DNA from: Mannheimia cairinae
GTDB taxonomy: Bacteria > Pseudomonadota > Gammaproteobacteria > Enterobacterales > Pasteurellaceae
Length of the DNA stretch: 64,000 nt
Assembly (NCBI RefSeq): GCF_028649535.1
Contig: NZ_JAQSJE010000003.1
Location: forward strand, 109,854 to 173,853
Direction: 5' to 3'
The stretch's first letter is position 1. The number at the start of each line of letters is the position of its first letter. Shown here piece by piece: positions 30,688 to 40,086 of the stretch. Position numbers and translations under genes: made by a program. Under the pieces are notes generated by a model that saw nothing but the letters and a program-made list of their open reading frames with translations, had not been told where the DNA came from and made no database searches.

Positions 30688-31710
30688 ATGCTAATGCGTA
30701 AGACTCAAAAAGCAATTTTTTTAGGTACTCTTTTATCATCTGTCGCAGCATTTTCGCACGCAGATACTATTACTGGAGCTGGTGCTTCATTTCCTTATCC
30801 GATTTATGCGAAATGGGCATCTTTATATGAAAAAGAAACAGGCAATAAAGTAAATTATCAATCCATCGGTTCAGGTGGCGGCCAACAGCAAATTATTGCT
30901 CAAACGGTTGATTTTGGTGCATCTGATGACCCAATGAAAGCAGAACTACTGCAACAACATAAATTATTACAATTCCCAGCCATTATTGGTGGAACAGTAC
31001 CTGTGATTAATCTACCCGAAATTAAAGCAGGCGAACTTAAATTATCCGGCGAATTACTCGCTCAAATCTACCTTGGCAAAGTGACTAAATGGAACGATGC
31101 TGCCATTCAAAAACTAAATCCTTCTCTTAAATTACCAGAAAAAGATATTCTCGTGATTCATCGCTCAGATGGCTCAGGCACAACTTTCGGCTTTACAAAC
31201 TACTTATCTAAAGTTTCTCCAGATTGGAAATCTACAGTTGGAGAAGGTAAATCCGTTAAATGGCCGACAGGGCAAGGCGGTAAAGGTAATGAAGGTATTG
31301 CGGCCTATGTTCGCCAAATGAAATATTCAATTGGTTATGTGGAATATGCTTATGCTAAACAAAATCAGTTAGCTTGGGCTTCATTACAAAACCAAGCGGG
31401 TCAATTTGTGCAGCCAAACAAAGATAGCTTTATGGCAGCTGCAAGTAACGCCAAATGGAATGATGCCGTTGGTATGGGCGTTGTTTTAACCAATGAAGCA
31501 GGTGAAAAATCTTGGCCGATTACTGCGGCAAGTTTCATCTTAATTCATAAAGAAGGTAACAAGCCTGAAGCCACACAAAATGTAATTAAGTTTTTCGATT
31601 GGGCATTTGCGAAGGGACAAGCTGCTGCAACGGAATTAGATTATGTGCCAATTCCTGAAGATGTAGTGAAAAACATTCAAGCGAAATGGCAAACTGAATT
31701 GAAAAAATAA
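30688..31710 (+). CDS. pstS: periplasmic phosphate-binding protein PstS
   Basis: The substrate-binding protein of the high-affinity phosphate ABC importer. The 340-residue protein has a signal peptide cleaved near FSHA (residue 25) and the phosphate-binding motifs ITGAGASFPYPIY, SIGSGGG and RSDGSGTTFGFTNYL. AAGGAG lies 7 nt before the ATG. It is first in the pstSCAB-phoBR run under a Pho box. A GC-rich hairpin follows before pstC, which could let PstS be made in excess. Confidence 0.97.
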   Translation: MLMRKTQKAIFLGTLLSSVAAFSHADTITGAGASFPYPIYAKWASLYEKETGNKVNYQSIGSGGGQQQIIAQTVDFGASDDPMKAELLQQHKLLQFPAIIGGTVPVINLPEIKAGELKLSGELLAQIYLGKVTKWNDAAIQKLNPSLKLPEKDILVIHRSDGSGTTFGFTNYLSKVSPDWKSTVGEGKSVKWPTGQGGKGNEGIAAYVRQMKYSIGYVEYAYAKQNQLAWASLQNQAGQFVQPNKDSFMAAASNAKWNDAVGMGVVLTNEAGEKSWPITAASFILIHKEGNKPEATQNVIKFFDWAFAKGQAAATELDYVPIPEDVVKNIQAKWQTELKK

Positions 31711-31718
31711 CGAAAAAA

Positions 31719-31742
31719 GCGACCGCTTGTCTTGGCGGTCGC
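31719..31742 (+). terminator. Hairpin between pstS and pstC
   Basis: GCGACCGC (31719-31726) pairs with GCGGTCGC (31735-31742), with an uptake core in the 5' arm. There is no T run, so it more likely stabilises or attenuates the pstS message than ends transcription fully. Confidence 0.6.
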
Positions 31743-31774
31743 ACAATTAAATCAATTTATGCAGAAGAACGATT

Positions 31775-32722
31775 ATGCTTAAGATGACACAATGTTTAAA
31801 TCAAAAGCGATTTGAATTATTTTTCAAATATACGACCGCTTGCTTTGCGTGGGGCGTATTTATTTTACTGGCTGCGATTCTTATTTCGCTTATTGTGGAA
31901 AGTTGGCAGAGTATTCAACATTTTGGGATCAGTTTCTTGTGGGATAATGAATGGGATCCTGTTCAAAACCAATATGGTGCATTAGTGCCTATCATTGGTA
32001 CTTTAATTACTTCATTTTTAGCATTATTTATTGCAGTACCTATTTCTTTTGGTATTGCGGTTTTTATTACCGAACTTTCACCAGAATGGCTTAAACGCCC
32101 GATTGGTACGGCGGTTGAAATGCTGGCAGCCATTCCATCTATTATTTATGGTATGTGGGGCTTATTTGTGTTTGTTCCGCTATTCCAAGAATATATTCAA
32201 CCTGTATTGATTGAACATTTAGGCGATTTACCACTACTCAATTTACTCTTTGCGGGAGCACCTTTTGGAATTGGTTTATTTACCGCAGGTTTAGTGCTTG
32301 CCATTATGATTATTCCATTTATTGCCTCGATGATGCGTGATGTATTTGGTGTTGTACCACCAATGCTAAAAGAGAGTGCTTATGGTTTGGGTTCGACCAA
32401 ATGGGAAGTATTGTGGAAAGTAGTGTTACCTTACACAAAAACAGGACTTATCGGCAGTATTATGCTTGGCTTTGGGCGTGCATTAGGCGAAACAATGGCG
32501 GTAACCTTTGTTATCGGGAACGCTTTCCAATTACCACAATCTTTATTCTCACCATCTACCTCAATTTCTTCTGCGATTGCTAATGAATTTAATGAAGCAG
32601 CAGGGTTACAAAAATCGGCATTAATTGAGCTAGGCTTACTCTTATTCTTAATTACCACCGTAGTACTGGCGATTTCTCGCTTAATGATTTTAAGAATGCA
32701 ACGTAAAGAAGGAAAACGATAA
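31775..32722 (+). CDS. pstC: phosphate ABC transporter permease PstC
   Basis: An inner-membrane permease of 315 residues with six predicted membrane segments. The ABC-coupling EAA loop is visible at about 200-220 ([20 protein letters not shown] ... G). It pairs with PstA, whose ATG overlaps its stop codon (TAATG). Confidence 0.96.
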   Translation: MLKMTQCLNQKRFELFFKYTTACFAWGVFILLAAILISLIVESWQSIQHFGISFLWDNEWDPVQNQYGALVPIIGTLITSFLALFIAVPISFGIAVFITELSPEWLKRPIGTAVEMLAAIPSIIYGMWGLFVFVPLFQEYIQPVLIEHLGDLPLLNLLFAGAPFGIGLFTAGLVLAIMIIPFIASMMRDVFGVVPPMLKESAYGLGSTKWEVLWKVVLPYTKTGLIGSIMLGFGRALGETMAVTFVIGNAFQLPQSLFSPSTSISSAIANEFNEAAGLQKSALIELGLLLFLITTVVLAISRLMILRMQRKEGKR

Positions 32723-33573
32723 TGAGAAATTTACAAAACTCACGTTTTTATTGGCGTAAATGTTGTAACAAAGTAATGCTTGGTTTGGCACATATCGCCG
32801 TGATTTTCGGATTATTTTGGCTATGCTGGATCTTATTTTCACTTATTAGCCGTGGTATTCCGGCACTTTCGCTCGATTTATTTGTACAAGAAACACCGGC
32901 ACCGAATGAACAAGGCGGTTTAATGAATGCGATCGTTGGATCATTTTTAGTAGTCGGCACAGGCACGTTAATTGGCACACCGATTGGTGTTTTAGCTGGA
33001 ACCTATTTAGCTGAATATGGGCATTACAGCCGCTTTGCCAAAGTAACTCGTTTTTTAAATGATATTCTGCTTTCTGCACCTTCTATCGTCATAGGTTTAT
33101 TTGTTTACACCCTATATGTTTCAAAAGTAGGGCATTTCTCAGGTTGGGCAGGGTCATTGGCATTGGCATTGTTATTGATTCCGATTGTAGTCAGAACAAC
33201 CGACAGTATGTTAAATCTGGTTCCGAATAATTTGCGAGAAGCAGCGATTGCATTAGGTTGCCCGCAATGGCGAGTGATTGTGATGATTTGTTACCGTGCG
33301 GCAAAATCAGGCATTTTAACCGGTATTTTACTTGCGGTTGCTCGTATTGCTGGTGAAACCGCACCACTACTCTTTACAGCATTGAATAACCAATTTATGT
33401 CTTGGGATATGAACGGCCCAATGGCGAATTTACCGGTAGTAATTTATCAATATGCGGCAAGCCCGTTCACCGATTGGAATAATCTGGCTTGGGCAGGGGC
33501 AATTTTAATTACCTTATTTGTCTTGTGCGTCAATATCTTGACCCGTATTTTCTTGCAACCGAAACAGAAATAA
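32722..33573 (+). CDS. pstA: phosphate ABC transporter permease PstA
   Basis: The second permease, 283 residues with six membrane segments and the EAA loop [18 protein letters not shown] near 172-189. It overlaps pstC by one base in TAATG form, so the partner permeases are translationally coupled. Confidence 0.96.
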   Translation: MRNLQNSRFYWRKCCNKVMLGLAHIAVIFGLFWLCWILFSLISRGIPALSLDLFVQETPAPNEQGGLMNAIVGSFLVVGTGTLIGTPIGVLAGTYLAEYGHYSRFAKVTRFLNDILLSAPSIVIGLFVYTLYVSKVGHFSGWAGSLALALLLIPIVVRTTDSMLNLVPNNLREAAIALGCPQWRVIVMICYRAAKSGILTGILLAVARIAGETAPLLFTALNNQFMSWDMNGPMANLPVVIYQYAASPFTDWNNLAWAGAILITLFVLCVNILTRIFLQPKQK

Positions 33574-33584
33574 AGGATTTTAGA

Positions 33585-34349
33585 ATGTATAACAACGAAG
33601 CAAAAATCTCAGTAAATAATCTTAATTTTTATTATGGCGATTTCCACGCACTCAAAAATATCAATTTAAACATTGCGAAAAACAAAGTTACGGCATTTAT
33701 TGGGCCTTCTGGCTGTGGTAAATCAAGTTTGTTGCGTTCATTTAACCGTATGTTTGAACTTTACCCAAATCAACGTGCAACAGGCGAGATCAATTTAGAT
33801 GGCGAAAATCTATTAACCACCGATATTGATATTTCGCTTATTCGAGCCAAAGTAGGAATGGTATTCCAAAAACCAACACCGTTTCCAATGTCTATTTATG
33901 ACAATATTGCGTTTGGTATTCGTTTATTTGAAAAATTACCAAAATCAGAATTAAACGATCGTGTTGAATGGGCATTAACTAAAGCAGCACTTTGGGACGA
34001 AGTAAAATCGAAATTAAATCAAAGTGGCGATAGTTTATCAGGCGGGCAACAACAGCGTTTATGTATTGCTCGTGCAATAGCGGTTAAGCCTGAAGTATTA
34101 CTATTAGATGAACCTTGCTCGGCATTAGACCCAATTTCGACAATGAAAATTGAAGCCTTGATTACCGAACTCAAGCAAGATTATACTGTGGCAATGGTAA
34201 CGCATAATATGCAACAAGCAGCACGCTGTTCTGACTACACCGCATTTATGTATTTAGGCGAATTGGTGGAATTTGGCGAAACCTCGCAAATTTTCAACCA
34301 GCCTAAGGTGCCACGTACTGCAGATTACATACTCGGTAGAATGGGGTAA
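33585..34349 (+). CDS. pstB: phosphate ABC transporter ATPase PstB
   Basis: The cytoplasmic ATPase of 254 residues. The start is ATG 33585 with AAAGGA upstream; a longer frame reaching back into pstA is not used. Walker A is GPSGCGKSS, the ABC signature [14 protein letters not shown], Walker [14 protein letters not shown], and the switch His is in MVTHNM. phoU, which follows pstB in many bacteria, is absent; phoB follows after a hairpin. Confidence 0.97.
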   Translation: MYNNEAKISVNNLNFYYGDFHALKNINLNIAKNKVTAFIGPSGCGKSSLLRSFNRMFELYPNQRATGEINLDGENLLTTDIDISLIRAKVGMVFQKPTPFPMSIYDNIAFGIRLFEKLPKSELNDRVEWALTKAALWDEVKSKLNQSGDSLSGGQQQRLCIARAIAVKPEVLLLDEPCSALDPISTMKIEALITELKQDYTVAMVTHNMQQAARCSDYTAFMYLGELVEFGETSQIFNQPKVPRTADYILGRMG

Positions 34350-34360
34350 TAAAGTAACTA

Positions 34361-34393
34361 CAATGCAGTGTAAATGTTCATTTCACTGCATTG
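34361..34393 (+). terminator. Hairpin between pstB and phoB
   Basis: CAATGCAGTG (34361-34370) is complementary to CACTGCATTG (34384-34393). The T run is weak, so it is a partial terminator at best between transporter and regulator genes. Confidence 0.55.
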
Positions 34394-34418
34394 TGCTTAT
34401 CTGACGGAGAATTTATAA

Positions 34419-35111
34419 ATGCCTAAAACAATTTTAGTGGTTGAAGATGAACGTGGCATTCGAGAAATGATTTCTCTTTTTTTAATGCAAAATGATTACG
34501 ATGTGATTGAAGCAGAAGATTACCAAAGTGCGGTTAAAAAATTAGCGGAAAAACCACAACTTATTTTGCTAGATTGGATGTTGCCCGGACGTTCTGGTGT
34601 ACAGCTGATTGATTACTTAAAAAAACAAGAAGAAACCGCCCAAATTCCAGTCATTATGCTGACCGCACGCAGTGCAGAAGAAGATTGCATTACTTGCCTA
34701 AATGCCGGTGCCGATGATTATGTGATTAAACCTTTCTCTCCAAAAGTCTTATTAGCTCGAATTGAGGCAGTTTGGCGGCGGATTTACGAGCAAAATGCAC
34801 AAAGTATCCAAATTGGCAATCTCACCTTAGATGAAAATGCACAGCGAGTGTTTTATCAGCAAGAGCAAATTCATTTAAGCCATACCGAATATAAGCTGTT
34901 GCACTTTTTTATGACTCACGCAGAAAAAGTCTATTCAAGAGAACAACTTCTTAACCGCATTTGGGGCGATGATTTAGAAGTGGAAGATCGCACCGTTGAT
35001 AGTTACATTCGCCGATTACGCCGCAGTTTAGAACCCTATAAATGTGACCTTTATGTACAAACCGTGCGAGGAAGCGGCTATCTCTTTTCTCAACATATTC
35101 AGGGAGAATAA
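34419..35111 (+). CDS. phoB: phosphate regulon response regulator PhoB
   Basis: An OmpR-family response regulator of 230 residues. The receiver domain (1-120) has the phospho-accepting Asp in LLDWMLPG and Lys in VIKPFSP; the C-terminal winged helix reads Pho boxes such as the one before pstS. It lies 2 bp from phoR. Confidence 0.97.
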   Translation: MPKTILVVEDERGIREMISLFLMQNDYDVIEAEDYQSAVKKLAEKPQLILLDWMLPGRSGVQLIDYLKKQEETAQIPVIMLTARSAEEDCITCLNAGADDYVIKPFSPKVLLARIEAVWRRIYEQNAQSIQIGNLTLDENAQRVFYQQEQIHLSHTEYKLLHFFMTHAEKVYSREQLLNRIWGDDLEVEDRTVDSYIRRLRRSLEPYKCDLYVQTVRGSGYLFSQHIQGE

Positions 35112-35113
35112 TA

Positions 35114-36364
35114 ATGAAAAAATTGCTTAACTTTTTAACAGAGATGTTATTTTCTGTAATGGTGGCATTTATTTTCAGTTTATTTGGTTTAGATTTTACC
35201 ACTTGGCTAATTATTATTTTTCTTGGGCTATTAATTTGGCACCACATTACAGAACATCGACTACTTCAAAGTTTAAATCCCGAAATCAAAAAGAGCAGTG
35301 ATTTAATTAATTTAGAAACCTTTTCACAAACCATTGCTTATTACCGCAATAAAAATAAAAAAGAGAAGTTTGAAAACTTACGCTTATTATCAAAACTCAA
35401 TAAAAATATTCAATTTTTACCCGATGCCATTATTATTTGCCAAGCAGACGGCACGCTCTCTTGGTGTAATCACGCAGCCCAAAAGATGTTTGATTTTTAC
35501 TGGCATAAAAAAGTTGAAAAAAACATTTTCAATATTATTTTCTACAAACAATTTAAGCACTACTTTGCCCAACCGAAAAAAGGCCGACCGCTTGTTTTGC
35601 TGACTTACAACGAGCGTTATATTGAAATTCATATCCATCAATATGACCCAGAAACCTTATTAATTATTGGGCGAGATATTACTGAAATGATCCAACTGTT
35701 ACGTTCAAGACAAACCTTTTTAAGTAATATTAACCACGAACTCAGAACACCACTTACGGTGTTACAAGGCTATTTAGAAATGTTATCTGATGCCCCCAAA
35801 CAAAGCTTATTGCAAGAAAAAGCGGTAAAAGCAATGGAAGAACAAAGTTTGAGAATGACAAATCTATTAAAACAACTGGATATGTTGGCAAAAATTGAAA
35901 CTTCATCAAATAAAGATCATAAGTTATTTAATATGTCAGCAATGATTTTATCGCTACAAAAAGAAACCGAAATACTGAATACTTGCCAACACAATATTCG
36001 TTTCAATATTCACCCTGATGTGGAAATATTAGGTAATGAAAACCAGCTACAGAGTGCGGTTTCTAATTTAATTTATAATGCGATTAAACATTCGGGCGAG
36101 GCAAATAATATTGAAATTAGCTGGCAGCCAACTAAACAAGGAATGGAATTTAAAATACAAGATGATGGCATTGGTATTGCAGAAAATCATTTACCACATT
36201 TAACCGAACGTTTTTACCGTGTAGATGAATCCCGAAGTTTAAAAACAGGCGGCAGTGGATTAGGGCTTGCCATTGTTAAACACGCCCTAGAGCAGCACCA
36301 TTCGGTGTTAAAAATTACTAGTAAAGAAGGCGAAGGGGCTTGTTTCTCTTTTATTTTAAAATAA
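35114..36364 (+). CDS. phoR: phosphate regulon sensor kinase PhoR
   Basis: A membrane histidine kinase of 416 residues. Two N-terminal membrane segments (about 5-50) are followed by a PAS-like domain, the H box NHELRTPLTVLQGY and the ATP domain with N (NLIYNAIKHS), G1 (DDGIGI) and G2 (GGSGLGLAIV) boxes. It has no large periplasmic domain, as in E. coli, where phosphate sensing runs through PstSCAB and PhoU; PhoU is not in this cluster. Confidence 0.95.
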   Translation: MKKLLNFLTEMLFSVMVAFIFSLFGLDFTTWLIIIFLGLLIWHHITEHRLLQSLNPEIKKSSDLINLETFSQTIAYYRNKNKKEKFENLRLLSKLNKNIQFLPDAIIICQADGTLSWCNHAAQKMFDFYWHKKVEKNIFNIIFYKQFKHYFAQPKKGRPLVLLTYNERYIEIHIHQYDPETLLIIGRDITEMIQLLRSRQTFLSNINHELRTPLTVLQGYLEMLSDAPKQSLLQEKAVKAMEEQSLRMTNLLKQLDMLAKIETSSNKDHKLFNMSAMILSLQKETEILNTCQHNIRFNIHPDVEILGNENQLQSAVSNLIYNAIKHSGEANNIEISWQPTKQGMEFKIQDDGIGIAENHLPHLTERFYRVDESRSLKTGGSGLGLAIVKHALEQHHSVLKITSKEGEGACFSFILK

Positions 36365-36386
36365 AAAACTTGCCCCAAAGTTAGCG

Positions 36387-37094
36387 TTAGAAATTATCTT
36401 TTTGCTGACGAAGTGTAATAAACTCTGCTAAATCAACCGCTTGCATAAAGGGGTTGATTTGCATTTCTTGCCCAATGGTGGAGGGCAAGGTTGGTTTGTT
36501 TTGCGAACGCAGTATATCGACATATTCCTGATATTCACTTAACGCACAACTTTCTGGCAACACTGCTTGTGCAAATTTTAAATTGCTTTGTGTATATTCG
36601 TGGGCTGCATAAACTTTAACGGAATTTGGCAAGGCTTTAAAGCGTTGCAATGCATCAAATTGTGCTTGGTAATTGCCGGTAAAAGTTCGCCCGCAACCTG
36701 CTGAAAAAAGCGAATCCCCACAAAATAGATAATCAAAGCCAAATAAATAGCTAATATGCTGTTCGGTATGGCCTGCACTTTCAATCACTCTCACATCGTA
36801 ACCAAAAAGCTCAAAATGCTGTTCAGGCTTTACAATCTTTGTTGCAAATTGTGCCACTTCTTCTGGGCCGTAAACAGTCAGATTTGGATAAGCCTTTAAA
36901 ATATCGGGCAAGCCATCTGTATGGTCGTGATGATTATGGGTAAGCAAACAAGCGGTTAAATTTAGCGAGTTTTTTGCAATAAAATCCAATACAGGTTGAG
37001 ATTCAGATGGATCGACAATAATCAAATCTTTATCTTTTACAATTGCCCAAATATAGTTATCAGAAAGGGCTGGAATAGGGGTGATTGCAAGCAT
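36387..37094 (-). CDS. gloB: hydroxyacylglutathione hydrolase GloB (glyoxalase II)
   Basis: A metallo-beta-lactamase-fold enzyme that hydrolyses S-lactoylglutathione in methylglyoxal detoxification. The 235-residue protein has the metal motif THNHHDHTDG near residues 53-62, further ligands in ESAGHTEQH and the CGDSLFSAGCGR loop. It is a little shorter than E. coli GloB (251) at the C terminus. It is convergent with phoR and directly downstream of ffs on the same strand. Confidence 0.95.
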   Translation of the reverse strand: MLAITPIPALSDNYIWAIVKDKDLIIVDPSESQPVLDFIAKNSLNLTACLLTHNHHDHTDGLPDILKAYPNLTVYGPEEVAQFATKIVKPEQHFELFGYDVRVIESAGHTEQHISYLFGFDYLFCGDSLFSAGCGRTFTGNYQAQFDALQRFKALPNSVKVYAAHEYTQSNLKFAQAVLPESCALSEYQEYVDILRSQNKPTLPSTIGQEMQINPFMQAVDLAEFITLRQQKDNF

Positions 37095-37130
37095 AGATTC
37101 TCCTTAGAAAAAGAGAGATTGTAGAAATAG

Positions 37131-37240
37131 GGTGGGGCATTACCAGCCACCCTCGGCACACGGAAATTTCAACCCAGACTGCTTTCTTCCGAACCTGATC
37201 AAGTAAGCTGAACACCATTGCGAGGAACCAATAACGCCCC
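37131..37240 (-). ncRNA. ffs: 4.5S RNA of the signal recognition particle
   Basis: Read on the minus strand, about 110 nt form the single long hairpin of bacterial SRP RNA. The 5' end GGGGCGTTATTGG pairs with 3' GGTAATGCCCC. The conserved apical domain is recognisable as GATCAGGTTCGGAAGAAAGC (Ffh-binding GGAA tetraloop region and the internal-loop A/C residues), followed by the CGTGTGCCGAGG segment also found in E. coli. Ends are estimated from the terminal pairing to within a few bases. It lies 36 bp upstream of gloB. A short open frame across it is fortuitous. Confidence 0.93.
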
Positions 37241-37548
37241 ATAGAATTACGCTTTAAGCGTAAGAGTTTCTATTATAGATAAATTTCAAAATAAGACAAG
37301 GCTGAATTTTACAAGCGGTTATTTTCTGATAACTTTTTGCAAAGTTTCCCAGAAAAACCATAGATAGTGCCAGCGTCCACACTGGTGCTTGGGTAATGAG
37401 GCTACAAGCGGTCGATTTTTCTAAAACTTTTGCAAATAAATCAACCGCTTGTTTGGGTACGAGCGAGGACGCTCGCACCATCGGGGGGGGGGGGATATAT
37501 TTTGCATTTAGGCTAGGGTTATTTTTTTAATCTATTTTTTAAGGAAAT
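37241..37548. other. Intergenic region with uptake cores, small palindromes and a G12 tract
   Basis: It holds no convincing gene. It contains uptake cores near 37309, 37404 and 37443 and palindromic segments GCCAGCGT...CTGG near 37370 and GAGCGAGGACGCTC near 37461. A run of twelve G at 37483-37494 follows. The ffs promoter should lie at its left edge. Confidence 0.6.
37483..37494. repeat. Homopolymeric G12 tract
   Basis: Twelve consecutive G in an otherwise AT-rich intergenic region, 55 bp upstream of a possible 30-codon frame. Tracts of this length slip during replication and are classic phase-variation elements, but no surface gene is attached to this one. Confidence 0.85.
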
Positions 37549-37641
37549 ATGATGAACAATAAAAGGTCTTTTACAAAAGAAAAAACAGGGCTAAATGATT
37601 TTTCACTTAGCCCTAAAAATTATTTTAAATTAAAAAATTAA
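37549..37641 (+). CDS. Possible 30-residue ORF after the G tract
   Basis: ATG 37549 is preceded at good distance by AAGGAAAT and opens a frame of 30 codons ([20 protein letters not shown]...) rich in Lys and Asn. It overlaps the stop of the convergent hibernation-factor gene, and part of it coincides with that gene's terminator stem. That makes a coding role doubtful. No family recognised. Confidence 0.2.
   Translation: MMNNKRSFTKEKTGLNDFSLSPKNYFKLKN
37588..37613 (-). terminator. Terminator of the hibernation-factor gene
   Basis: GGGCTAA (37588-37594) pairs with TTAGCCC (37607-37613). On the minus strand the stem is followed by a T run (A run at 37579-37585). Confidence 0.75.
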
Positions 37642-37922
37642 TGTTCTTTTTTCTCTTTTAATTTGATTAACTGACCTTCTAGTTTTTTCTTCACATCAAA
37701 AATAGCGGTATATAAATCTTCGTGTTCTGATTTTGCGACTAAATCACCTAATGGAGTGCCAATAGTTGCTTCAACTTGGAAGCTATTTGGCTGCTTAATA
37801 AGCATAAAATGTGGGTTTATTAGTTGGGTGTGGTATTTTTCTAACTTAGCTAAACGCTCCTCAATATGAGTACGGATTGCAGGGGTAATGTCCATTTGTT
37901 TGCTTGAAATATTTAGTGACAT
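37638..37922 (-). CDS. raiA: ribosome hibernation promoting factor (RaiA/HPF, short form)
   Basis: A 94-residue beta-alpha-beta protein that binds the small-subunit decoding region in stationary phase. The sequence [27 protein letters not shown] resembles Haemophilus YfiA/RaiA. The protein lacks the roughly 15-residue C-terminal tail that makes E. coli RaiA block 100S dimer formation, so by length it behaves like HPF. Assignment between RaiA and HPF is therefore uncertain; the family is not. Confidence 0.88.
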   Translation of the reverse strand: MSLNISSKQMDITPAIRTHIEERLAKLEKYHTQLINPHFMLIKQPNSFQVEATIGTPLGDLVAKSEHEDLYTAIFDVKKKLEGQLIKLKEKKEH

Positions 37923-38099
37923 AACATTTTCCTCTTTGTTTAGTTAAGGCCTTTGCCATTGATTTCCTATATTCAACATATGCCTATCACTCCAAAAATT
38001 CAAGTGGAAAATGAAATAAGTTTCCAAAAATTTGATCTACTTAACATTTTTTGCCATTTTTCGATATAATGAAAGTAAGAATAGAAAAGCGAGAATATT

Positions 38100-39041
38100 A
38101 TGAGCGAAAAAAAACAACTTCCACCTTTTAAAATGGACTTTTTGCACCCCAAATATTGGGGGTTATGGATTGGCTTAGCTGTTTTTAAATTAATCTTATG
38201 CTTACCTTATCCTATTTTGGTTAAAATTGGTTGGGGCCTAGGAAAATTATTTTCAAGTTTAGGGTTTGGTAAACGCAGAATGCGAATTGCAAGACGTAAC
38301 TTAGAGCTTTGCTTTCCTGATTATTCCGCTGAAAAAATCGAAGCATTACTACAAGAAAATGTAAAATCTGTGGGAATGGCGATTATTGAAACCGGAATGG
38401 CTTGGTTTTGGTCAGATAAGCGTATTCTGAAATGGTCAAAAATTGAAGGGGTAGAGCATTTAAAAAGCGTAGAAAAAGATGCCGGCGTTTTGTTTGTGGG
38501 GGTGCATTTTTTAACATTAGAGTTAGGGGCAAGAATAGTGGGCTTACACCACCAAGGTATAGGTATCTATCGCCCTAATGATAATGAATTACTTGATTGG
38601 ATCCAGTTTAGAGGCCGTATCCGTTCGAATAAAGCAATGATCGACCGTAAAGATCTTCGTGGAATTATCAAAGCATTAAAATCAGGAGAGACTATCTGGT
38701 ATGCTCCAGATCACGATTATGGCAGACGTAATAGTGTATTTGTGCCATTTTTTGGTGTAGAAAAAACGAGTACAACAGCAGGAACTTATATATTACTCCG
38801 TTCAGCACCTAAAACGGTTGTTATTCCTTTTAGCCCAATTCGTCACGCTGATTATTCTGGTTATACAGTTAAAGTAAGCCCAATGGTAGATTTTAGTAAA
38901 TGCCAAAATGAAACAGAAACAGCAGCTTTAATGAATAAAGTTGTTGAAGGCGAAATTATGAAAGCTCAATCGCAATATATGTGGCTACACCGCCGTTTTA
39001 AAACCCGCCCAAATGAAGACTTACCAAGTCTTTATAATTAA
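38100..39041 (+). CDS. lpxL: lipid A lauroyl acyltransferase LpxL/HtrB
   Basis: An inner-membrane acyltransferase of 313 residues that adds a secondary acyl chain to Kdo-lipid IVA. An N-terminal membrane anchor (about 20-45) precedes the acyltransferase core with the HX4E motif in VHFLTLELG and the APDHDYGRR segment. Similarity is closest to Haemophilus HtrB. It complements the lpxA/lpxD genes earlier in the window. Confidence 0.93.
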   Translation: MSEKKQLPPFKMDFLHPKYWGLWIGLAVFKLILCLPYPILVKIGWGLGKLFSSLGFGKRRMRIARRNLELCFPDYSAEKIEALLQENVKSVGMAIIETGMAWFWSDKRILKWSKIEGVEHLKSVEKDAGVLFVGVHFLTLELGARIVGLHHQGIGIYRPNDNELLDWIQFRGRIRSNKAMIDRKDLRGIIKALKSGETIWYAPDHDYGRRNSVFVPFFGVEKTSTTAGTYILLRSAPKTVVIPFSPIRHADYSGYTVKVSPMVDFSKCQNETETAALMNKVVEGEIMKAQSQYMWLHRRFKTRPNEDLPSLYN

Positions 39042-39135
39042 TTTTAGAATAATTGCAAAAAATGCTTGCATATTTAAGCTGAATTTTGCAATCTAACAAA
39101 GAATATTGAACATAATAAAAATGCAGGAGATGATT

Positions 39136-40023
39136 ATGGCAGCCCCATTATTTCACGGTAGTATCGTAGCGTTAGTCACACCAATGACCCACGGTGAAGT
39201 AGATTTTCAAGACTTAAAAAAATTAGTTGAATATCATATTCAAGCTGGTTCTCACGGAATTGTATCTGTTGGTACAACGGGTGAATCAACAACATTAAGT
39301 ATTGATGAGAATGTTAAAGTCATCAAAAAGACAGTTGAATTTGCAGATGGTCGTATTCCTGTTATTGCAGGGACTGGTTCAAATGCAACAAGTGAAGCAA
39401 TCACTATGACTAAATTATTAGCAAATAGTGGTGTTGCTGGTTGTTTAAGTGTTGTGCCTTACTATAATAAACCAACTCAAGAAGGGATGTATTTACATTA
39501 TAAAGCCATTGCAGAAAGCACAGATTTACCGCAAATTCTTTATAACGTGCCAGGGCGTACAGGTAGCGATTTAAAACCTGAAACAATTGGCAGATTAGCA
39601 AAAATTGAAAACATTGTTGCAGTAAAAGAAGCAACAGGCGATTTAAGCCGTTTACCATTAATTAAACAATTAGCAGGTGATGATTTCATCTTCTTAAGTG
39701 GCGATGATGCAACAGGTTTTGAATCTATGAAACTAGGTGGGCAAGGTGTTATTTCTGTAACCAATAACGTGGCGGCAGCAGATATGGCTAAAATGTGTGA
39801 ATTAGCCTTAGCGGGAAAATTTGCCGAAGCAGAAGAAATTAATAACCGTTTAATGGCATTACATAAAGATTTATTTGTGGAATCTAACCCAATTCCTGTG
39901 AAATGGGCTGCTTATAAATTAGGCTTAATTAGCGAACCTAATTTACGTTTACCACTTACAACTTTATCTGAATCTGCACAACCGGTTGTATTAAAAGCAT
40001 TACAACAAGCGGGTTTAATTTAA
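39136..40023 (+). CDS. dapA: 4-hydroxy-tetrahydrodipicolinate synthase DapA
   Basis: It condenses pyruvate and aspartate semialdehyde at the head of lysine and diaminopimelate synthesis. The product has 295 residues. ATG 39136 ([17 protein letters not shown]) is chosen because AGGAG lies 6 nt before it; the upstream TTG and ATG at 39130 sit badly relative to that site. The Schiff-base Lys is in AVKEATGD and the Tyr in [10 protein letters not shown] strong terminator follows. Confidence 0.96.
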   Translation: MAAPLFHGSIVALVTPMTHGEVDFQDLKKLVEYHIQAGSHGIVSVGTTGESTTLSIDENVKVIKKTVEFADGRIPVIAGTGSNATSEAITMTKLLANSGVAGCLSVVPYYNKPTQEGMYLHYKAIAESTDLPQILYNVPGRTGSDLKPETIGRLAKIENIVAVKEATGDLSRLPLIKQLAGDDFIFLSGDDATGFESMKLGGQGVISVTNNVAAADMAKMCELALAGKFAEAEEINNRLMALHKDLFVESNPIPVKWAAYKLGLISEPNLRLPLTTLSESAQPVVLKALQQAGLI

Positions 40024-40041
40024 GTATTTTTTGCAAAAACA

Positions 40042-40071
40042 AAAGCCGATTAAGTTTCCTTAATCGGCTTT
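40042..40071. terminator. Terminator of dapA
   Basis: AAAGCCGATTA (40042-40052) pairs with TAATCGGCTTT (40061-40071), followed by CTTTTT. It is usable in both directions between convergent dapA and purH. Confidence 0.9.
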
Positions 40072-40086
40072 CTTTTTACTTATGAA

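Noticed and set aside
37060-37242. 60-codon minus-strand frame across the ffs region
   Set aside because: It coincides with the 4.5S RNA hairpin and overlaps gloB; the RNA explains the sequence.
37249-37470. Short palindromes near the G tract as a CRISPR or tRNA
   Set aside because: No regular repeat-spacer pattern and no cloverleaf; they are small isolated inverted repeats.
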